Shown in pieces: positions 7,678-7,829 of a stretch of DNA of 7,829 bases. How positions within the stretch are numbered: the stretch's first letter is position 1; the number at the start of each line of letters is the position of its first letter. The notes under the pieces are model-generated. The model did no database searches. It worked only from the letters and a program-made list of their open reading frames with translations, and was not told the DNA's origin. A program made the position numbers and the translations under genes. Source of the DNA: Verrucomicrobia bacterium UBA3750 (GTDB lineage: Bacteria > Verrucomicrobiota > Kiritimatiellia > RFP12 > UBA1067); contig DFGM01000025.1 in the NCBI GenBank assembly GCA_002371755.1, positions 1 through 7,829 on the forward strand, read 5' to 3'.

Positions 7678-7681
7678 TATA
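7676..7681 (-). promoter_or_regulatory. Extended -10 promoter of the R-M operon
   Basis: The minus strand reads TTTTGGTATAATGACAATG: a perfect TATAAT at 7681-7676 with the TGn extension just upstream. No good -35 is seen at 16-18 bases (the hexamers there are close to GTGTGA), as is common for extended -10 promoters. Transcription would start near 7671-7668, at or next to the second ATG of the methyltransferase frame. It probably drives the methyltransferase, the endonuclease and possibly the two genes behind them. Confidence 0.65.
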
Positions 7682-7829
7682 CCAAAATTTGACCGCTCTC
7701 ACACCGGCACTTTTGGCGAATCGAACCGTTCACAGCAAGATTCGTGGACATGAAAAGGTCAACGTTACGCGAATCGACATTCTCAAAGAGATTGCTTGCC
7801 CACTCAACCCCAAATGCAGTCGCCTTATC
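7677..7829 (-). pseudogene. Broken fragment of a secreted-protein gene, cut by the R-M unit
   Basis: I translated the right edge by hand. The frame is open for 50 codons from the edge and stops at TAA 7679-7677, within the TATAAT box. The first 34 or so residues include EWASNLFENVDSRNVDLFMS and TNLAVNG, resembling the N-terminal region of large secreted Verrucomicrobiota/Kiritimatiellota proteins ('DLFxSTNL'). The last 16 residues (SIRQKCRCESGQILV and before) look unrelated and Cys-rich, so the join is probably near 7700-7730. I infer this is the 5' part of the gene whose 3' part is at 964-5079. Alternatively it is the end of an independent relative. Confidence 0.55.

Larger units (their letters stand above)
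5076..7727 (-). other. Putative inserted R-M cassette (promoter, methyltransferase, endonuclease)
   Basis: The unit from about 7700-7727 to about 5076 holds exactly a promoter and two overlapping R-M genes, and lies between two pieces of secreted-protein coding sequence in the same orientation. The edges are judged from where the flanking frames stop making sense. There is no transposase, integrase or long terminal repeat, so the route of insertion is not visible; R-M genes are known to insert without such enzymes. An alternative is that two genes of one family were joined by deletion around an existing R-M locus. Confidence 0.5.

Noticed and set aside
7640..7700. Short repeats around ATGACAATGAC...ATGACAAAG as a possible operator
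   Set aside because: The copies are only 5-6 bases long and unevenly spaced, and no convincing inverted repeat was found, so an operator is not supported.
5076..7829. Transposase, integrase or terminal inverted repeats at the R-M unit
   Set aside because: The two coding frames fill the unit completely, and I found no inverted ends beyond chance.

Overview
All genes lie on the minus strand and are packed with almost no gaps. Read in transcription order (right to left) they are: a broken gene fragment entering from the right edge (7677-7829), a C5 cytosine DNA methyltransferase (5872-7671 or 7650), a probable restriction endonuclease (5076-5879), a very large Asp-rich calcium-repeat protein with an alpha/beta-hydrolase domain (964-5079), and a small secreted protein with an Ig-like domain that runs off the left edge (1-967). 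Adjacent genes overlap by 8, 4 and 4 bases, so the last four could be read as one translationally coupled operon.

The organism looks like an uncultured member of the Verrucomicrobiota/Kiritimatiellota (or Lentisphaerae) group. This is inferred from protein style only: many tandem DTDGDGLSDG-type repeats, an EF-hand followed by an 'LRFWINDD' stretch, a 'DLFMSTNL' segment, and secreted carboxypeptidase-regulatory-like domains are typical of that group's large surface or secreted proteins. No rRNA or other marker gene is present, so the assignment is tentative.

The most interesting reading is that a compact restriction-modification (R-M) cassette of about 2.6 kb has landed inside a large secreted-protein gene. 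The right edge carries an open frame in the style of the N-terminal part of such proteins, which stops at the cassette's promoter. The left side resumes abruptly inside a domain that occurs again, complete, about 300 residues later. The 3' part of the broken gene now starts at a TTG overlapping the endonuclease stop, has no signal peptide and would be driven by the R-M promoter.

The R-M unit has its own features: a strong extended -10 promoter (TGGTATAAT) that overlaps the first possible ATG, an unrecognised N-terminal extension of about 185 residues on the methyltransferase whose DNA is more GC-rich than the catalytic part, a possible C-terminal helix-turn-helix, and an endonuclease with a candidate PD-(D/E)XK site of the Q-x-K type. 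No transposase, integrase, tRNA, rRNA, CRISPR array or clear terminator was seen, and there is no gene-free stretch over 300 bases.
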